A program made the translations under genes and the position numbers. A stretch of 64,000 nucleotides of DNA from Shimia sp. R10_1 (GTDB taxonomy: Bacteria > Pseudomonadota > Alphaproteobacteria > Rhodobacterales > Rhodobacteraceae): the NCBI RefSeq assembly GCF_017744095.1, contig NZ_JAGHQX010000004.1:124001-188000 (forward strand). Reading direction: 5' to 3'. Every line of letters begins with the position of its first letter. The stretch's first letter is position 1. Below the pieces are notes generated by a model. It worked only from the letters and a program-made list of their open reading frames with translations. It did no database searches and was not told the origin of the DNA. Positions 60,327 through 64,000 of this stretch are shown in pieces.

Positions 60327-61091
60327 ATGGTGATATCTCGGATGGCACGATGGGTTTTGGCAATGGCGATCAGCATCGCCGCCATGGCTGGTGCCGCTTT
60401 GGCGCAGGGGAAAACCACCACGCTTTATGTCGCGCCGCACCTCATCGAAACTGGTGTGATCAAATTTATGATGCCACGGTTCATGCTTAAGCACGGGGTG
60501 CGGGTCACGCTGGTGGAGGATGTCAGCGTGGGTGCTGCGGCGCTGGTGGCAGATGGGCAGCGCGCGGTTTTTTCCAAAGATGGCGTGACCTATGGGCTGA
60601 CTGTTTCCAACGCAGATGATGTTCATATGGCCACCTTTGCCAAATGGCTGACCGGAGAGGTCGGTCAGCGCACGGTGCTGACGTACAAACGAGATGGCGC
60701 AGAGATTTTTGCGCCCCCGGTTGTCACCGAAGCTGCGGTTGAGGCGACGGTGTTTGACGGGGACGCCACGCGCGGGGCGGATCTGGCGCTTACGGCTTGT
60801 GGTCGTTGCCATGTCGTAGGTGAGGCCAACCGGATGTCGGGCATCGGCTCCACCCCCAGTTTCGCTGTCTTGCGCAGTTTGGCGGATTGGGAGGAGCGTT
60901 TCGCGGCCTTCTATGCGCTGAACCCGCATCCGGCATTCACGGTGATCCCGGATTTGACCGAGCCGTTTGACGAAACCCGGCCGTCGCCCATCAGTCCGGT
61001 CACTCTCAGCCTTGAGGAGCTGGAGAACATCCTGGCTTATGCCGCGACGGTGGTTCCGGCAGATTTGGGGAAGCCGATTGCGCATCAGTGA
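60327..61091 (+). CDS. Exported fusion of binding-protein-like lobe and cytochrome c
   Basis: 254 residues; signal peptide about 1-26 (cleavage near LAQGK). Residues 30-125 look like a truncated TupA/PstS-type lobe: TTLYVAPHLIETGVIKFMMP mirrors the tungstate-binding start, and DVHMATFAKWLTGEVGQRTV resembles the end of such folds. Residues 140-254 form a class I cytochrome c with C158-x-x-C161-H162 (CGRCH). The usual distant axial Met is not obvious; Met170 or His201 (NPHP) are candidates. Its 3' end overlaps the polyferredoxin gene by seven bases tail to tail. Periplasmic electron transfer with a metal-oxyanion sensing or decayed lobe is my inference. Confidence 0.75.
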   Translation: MVISRMARWVLAMAISIAAMAGAALAQGKTTTLYVAPHLIETGVIKFMMPRFMLKHGVRVTLVEDVSVGAAALVADGQRAVFSKDGVTYGLTVSNADDVHMATFAKWLTGEVGQRTVLTYKRDGAEIFAPPVVTEAAVEATVFDGDATRGADLALTACGRCHVVGEANRMSGIGSTPSFAVLRSLADWEERFAAFYALNPHPAFTVIPDLTEPFDETRPSPISPVTLSLEELENILAYAATVVPADLGKPIAHQ

Positions 61092-63058
61092 TCCCGGCGC
61101 TTGCTGAAGTAATCCTCAGATGTACGCACGCGCGGGCGATCTGCTGCCGCAAAAGGATTGCTGGGCTGATGGAACTGCGCGTTCACACGGCAATCATCAC
61201 ACATCTGGATCATCCGCGCCGCATCTGAGGTGGCGAACATGGCGTGTTTGCCTGCGAGTTTGTCCATGATGCGTTCGATGGTGGATTTCACCCCAAACGG
61301 CGTGCCGCATTCCACACATTCAAAGGGCTCTTCTTCATGCACAACCTGTTGGGTGAGCGCAGCATCTGAGGTGTCGAATTGGGGCACCAGAGAGATCGCG
61401 TTTTCGGGGCAGACGTTGGCGCAGAGGCCGCATTGCAGGCAGGCGTCCTCCTGAAAGCGCAGCTGCGGCTTGTCGGGGTTGTCTCCCAGTGCGCCTGCCG
61501 GGCAGAGCGACGCGCAGGACAGGCACAATGTGCAGGCGTCTTTGTTCACCAGTACGGCACCGTATGGTGCGTTTTCTGGCAACTCAATTGGGGCGTCGAG
61601 CGCTGGCTGTAGCGCCTTTGCGGCCAATCGCGTGACTTGCCGGCGATTGCCAAGAGGCAGTATTGGAGTTTCCACCTCAATAGCTGGTGAGGCGCTATAG
61701 AGCATATCGCAGAGCGCGGTTGGCTCCTGTGGCTCCAGCAGGCGGAGAACACCAGATGTGCCGCAGAGAGCCTGAGCCAGAGAAAGTTCCGTATCGAGTG
61801 CGCTGCGGTCTGTTGTTGGGGACACCAGAATGTCCACGCTTGCAAAGCCGCTGGCGAGGCTCGCGAGCATTTCGGCATGGCCAAAGCCGCTGACGCGTTC
61901 AAGGTCCATCGGGATAACATCCGCAGGCAGGCCGCGATCAAATCGTGCGGCAAGCGCGATCATCTCTGCGCCGAAACTGCGGTCATGCACCAGAAGGCGC
62001 GGCGCGGTGCCGCCCGCAGAGCGATAGGCCTCTGCCAGAGCGTTGATGCGGGCAAAGAGCGCGCTTGTGGGCGGGTCATCATAGGTGATTGCGCCAGAGG
62101 GGCAGAGCGCCGCGCAGGCACCGCATCCGGCGCAGATGTTTGGATCGATATCCACATGATCGCCTGCAGGGTGGATTGCAGAGGTCGGACAAGCGTCCAG
62201 ACACTTGGTGCAAGCTGTTTGTTCCGCACGTGAGTGCGCGCACAGGTTCGGCTCAAGTGCCAAATAGAGCGGTTTCTCGAAGGTTCCGACCAAATGGGAG
62301 GCTTCGAGGATAGCGGCGTGCACGGCGGACAGGCTGTTTGGATCGGCACTCAGGTAGCCTTCGCGTTTTTCCGGGGCAGGCACCAATGCCGGTTCACCGC
62401 GCAGATCAAGGATGATGTCGCAGGTGGTTTGTGCGCCGTCACGCGGGTCGCCGAATTTCAATGCGCCCCGTCCGCCGGGTTCAAGTTGTTGTAGTGCGTC
62501 GATGCGAACCTCGAACTGACCGAGGGCGCCGGAAACACGTTTGATTCGGCCTGCGATCACGTCGCAACTGCGATCCAAAGGCGTGTCGCTGCCGCTAGGG
62601 ACCAGCACGGTGACGCTGAGAAACTCTGTGAGCTGGCGGGCCGCAGTTATGGCGACATCTGGCGCGCCCAAGATCAGGCACTGGCCTTCCGATGTGATGT
62701 CGTAGGTTTTTGTCTCCGGGGATGGGCGCAGCGCATCTGCGAGTAAAGCAGCCATTTTGGGCGTCGTTTGATCGGTCTGATCTGACCATCCTGCCCGGTC
62801 GCGGAGGTCCACACACAGGGGCGGCTCAAGGCCAAGATCGTCGGCAAGTTCGACGAAGAAGTCTTGCTCTTGCTGGCAAGCGACGATGGCGTTTTCGCCT
62901 CCGCCCGTTGCTTGCAACAACTCTGCGGCCTGGGGGGCTTGCGTGGTGCAAAGGCCGCTGTGAACTTTTGAACATGTCACTCCGGTTGAAGCAGACAAAG
63001 GCGCGCCTTCCAGTGCAAAGCTGTTCGAACAATTACACAATATCAAAGTCTTGGACAT
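61085..63058 (-). CDS. Polyferredoxin with four [4Fe-4S] motifs
   Basis: 657 residues, no signal peptide, cytoplasmic. Ferredoxin motifs: CTKCLDACPTSAI and CAGCGACAALCPSGAI near 290-320, CTLCLSCASLCPAGAL and CLQCGLCANVCPENAI near 510-555; a C-terminal CVECGTPFG and CDDCR pair (about 585-625) could bind another cluster or zinc. The N-terminal CNCSNSF and central region between clusters resemble parts of HdrA-like or FDH-associated ferredoxins. Good GGGAGGA site. It is divergent from DUF3305 and likely moves electrons for the same enzyme. Confidence 0.85.
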   Translation of the reverse strand: MSKTLILCNCSNSFALEGAPLSASTGVTCSKVHSGLCTTQAPQAAELLQATGGGENAIVACQQEQDFFVELADDLGLEPPLCVDLRDRAGWSDQTDQTTPKMAALLADALRPSPETKTYDITSEGQCLILGAPDVAITAARQLTEFLSVTVLVPSGSDTPLDRSCDVIAGRIKRVSGALGQFEVRIDALQQLEPGGRGALKFGDPRDGAQTTCDIILDLRGEPALVPAPEKREGYLSADPNSLSAVHAAILEASHLVGTFEKPLYLALEPNLCAHSRAEQTACTKCLDACPTSAIHPAGDHVDIDPNICAGCGACAALCPSGAITYDDPPTSALFARINALAEAYRSAGGTAPRLLVHDRSFGAEMIALAARFDRGLPADVIPMDLERVSGFGHAEMLASLASGFASVDILVSPTTDRSALDTELSLAQALCGTSGVLRLLEPQEPTALCDMLYSASPAIEVETPILPLGNRRQVTRLAAKALQPALDAPIELPENAPYGAVLVNKDACTLCLSCASLCPAGALGDNPDKPQLRFQEDACLQCGLCANVCPENAISLVPQFDTSDAALTQQVVHEEEPFECVECGTPFGVKSTIERIMDKLAGKHAMFATSDAARMIQMCDDCRVNAQFHQPSNPFAAADRPRVRTSEDYFSKRRDH

Positions 63059-63379
63059 GTCTTCCTCCCGTATTCGACGCTGGATTTCTCGCCGAACGCT
63101 TCAAAGAAATGCATGAATCTCAGGTGCCGTAAAGCCTTACAAACATGACAAAAATCGTCGGGTAGAGGCTTGCAAGACCAAGTGATTCTATAGGTCTTTG
63201 AGGGCGTGTGGACAATCTGACCACGCTTTACCCCGGGGCAGCGCGCGCGGGATCAAAATGTCCAGTTTCGACCGACAATGAGCCGGGATTTACGTTTTCC
63301 TTTTGTGATTTCACATCGGCAGGGGATCATAGGGATGCGCCGAAAAAAATTCTGGGCGCGGGAGGAGAACTAAAGCCGC
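63059..63379. other. 321-base divergent promoter region
   Basis: No gene is visible. It contains a palindrome TGTGA-TT-TCACA at 63304-63315, about 65 bases before the DUF3305 start, with a GGAGGAG site farther on. I find no FNR box (TTGAT-N4-ATCAA). Confidence 0.6.
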
Positions 63380-63937
63380 ATGCGTAAAGCGCCGGTTTCA
63401 TTGCCACTGGGCATCGTTATTCGTAGGACACCCTCGGTAAACCGTTGGGTGCCTTTTGCGTGGCAAGCTGTTGCTGTGCTCCCCGGCGCGGCGCAGGCCG
63501 ATTGGCAGGTGTTGCGAGAGGAAGGTGAGGCAGTCGAATTTCATGCCGCCACGGTGCCTCTGGAATTGTGGCACACAGATACGGAGGCGTATCTTGCCAC
63601 GTTGTCCGCACGAGTGCCCTCAATTGGCGTCGTGATGCGGGAGACCGAAGACCCTGACGCGGAGCACCCATACGAAATCTTGCTTGCGACGGCTTCGGCT
63701 TATGAATTCCAAGACTACGCGGACAGCGGTGAGGAACTATTGGAACTGGTGCCTATGCCAGAGGGGCTGGTTGCGTTCCTGCGCGACTTTGTTCAGGCGC
63801 ATCATGAAGAAGAGATTTTTGTGAAGCGACGTCGTGATAAGAAACGCATCGATTTGATGGAAGATGGGCGCGGCGATGCGCGGATTTCGCAGTTGAGTGA
63901 CGTTTTTCGGGCGCCACGCACTGGGAGGCCACATTGA
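63380..63937 (+). CDS. DUF3305-domain protein
   Basis: 185 residues. The start has GGAGGAG 12 bases upstream. PLGIVIRRTPSVNRWVPFAWQAVAVLPGA then WQVLREEGEAVEFHAATVPLEL and ETEDPDAEHPYEILLATASAYEFQDY fit DUF3305, which in relatives lies next to DUF3306 and formate dehydrogenase genes. No signal peptide. The basic tail VKRRRDKKRIDLMEDGRGD is unusual. Function unknown; probably an assembly factor. Confidence 0.85.
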   Translation: MRKAPVSLPLGIVIRRTPSVNRWVPFAWQAVAVLPGAAQADWQVLREEGEAVEFHAATVPLELWHTDTEAYLATLSARVPSIGVVMRETEDPDAEHPYEILLATASAYEFQDYADSGEELLELVPMPEGLVAFLRDFVQAHHEEEIFVKRRRDKKRIDLMEDGRGDARISQLSDVFRAPRTGRPH

Positions 63938-64000
63938 GCCGGGGTGGAGATTTCTGGGCGCGCCGCAAGGCTGCTGTGGCGGAGGAAGCTGCCGAAGCAG
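63934..64000 (+). CDS. DUF3306-domain protein, start only
   Basis: A TTG start shares bases with the DUF3305 stop (TTGA), with GGAGG five bases upstream; 22 residues are seen to the edge. They read GGDFWARRKAAVAEEAAEA, the typical opening of DUF3306. Partial at the right end. Confidence 0.75.
   Translation, partial: MSRGGDFWARRKAAVAEEAAEA

Noticed and set aside
63304..63315. CRP or FNR binding site
   Set aside because: CRP sites need six bases between the arms and this one has two; no FNR-type TTGAT-N4-ATCAA was seen.
1..64000. CRISPR arrays, insertion sequences or prophage
   Set aside because: No regularly spaced repeats, transposase or phage structural genes other than the single DUF2793 protein were seen.

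Overview
The window looks like chromosomal DNA of an alphaproteobacterium of the family Rhodobacteraceae, most likely the Roseobacter group. I infer this from family-typical gene neighbourhoods: a flagellar block with MotE- and DUF6468-like genes around fliL/fliF, gltD ahead of gltB, a PetP/PetR-like MarR and response-regulator pair, histone deacetylase-xseB-ispA-dxs, and a DUF6505/DUF4444/Mrp/DUF6494/DUF3305/DUF3306 block. GC-rich third positions create long false ORFs opposite real genes. I see no insertion sequence, CRISPR array, rRNA or replication origin.

Layout. 1-8.9 kb: flagellar basal body and motor genes as two divergent units that meet at a CtrA-like box near 5.58 kb. Leftward are fliL, a DUF6468-type gene, a motE-like gene, motA, a large exported protein and a lytic transglycosylase cut by the window edge; rightward are fliF, fliH, fliN and fliP. 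9-11.4 kb: a drug/metabolite exporter, tRNA-Pro(CGG), rpsT and uppP. 11.6-17.9 kb: glutamate synthase gltD-gltB with repeat-rich leaders. 18-26.8 kb: a hybrid histidine kinase, a DUF4189 protein, mtgA, a GST, an FAD oxidoreductase, queG, a solute-binding protein and an isolated DUF2793 (spike/fibre-like) protein. 26.8-31.2 kb: msrA-msrB, a periplasmic thioredoxin-like protein with CcdA, an exporter, and a potassium channel coupled to a VOC protein. 31.3-37.1 kb: a large membrane alpha/beta-hydrolase, aroC coupled to an HD protein, an exporter and ilvE.

37.2-43.5 kb: petP/petR-like regulators, a histone-deacetylase-like amidohydrolase, xseB, ispA, dxs and a sugar-epimerase-like protein. 43.6-49.2 kb: an acyl-CoA block (CaiD-like hydratase, NDP-forming acyl-CoA synthetase, SelW-like protein, acyl-CoA dehydrogenase) with a divergent GATase1-AraC regulator. 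49.3-54 kb: a class II aldolase, adenine deaminase coupled to AMP nucleosidase, and HU. 54-57.8 kb: a cysteine synthase homologue and a tungstate-type ABC transporter tupBCA. 57.8-64 kb: a compact block of poorly described proteins that I interpret as the accessory part of a molybdenum/tungsten formate-dehydrogenase-type system. It holds DUF6505, a DUF4444 biotin/lipoate-ligase-like protein, the Mrp/ApbC Fe-S carrier, DUF6494, an exported fusion of a binding-protein-like lobe with cytochrome c, a four-cluster polyferredoxin, DUF3305 and the start of DUF3306. The catalytic enzyme itself would lie to the right of the window; this is an inference.

The most interesting items are that block beside the tungstate importer and its cytochrome fusion, the membrane-inserted hydrolase at 31.3 kb, the MotA-coupled exported protein at 0.4-2.8 kb, and a dispersed hairpin-plus-GGGATATTT repeat family.
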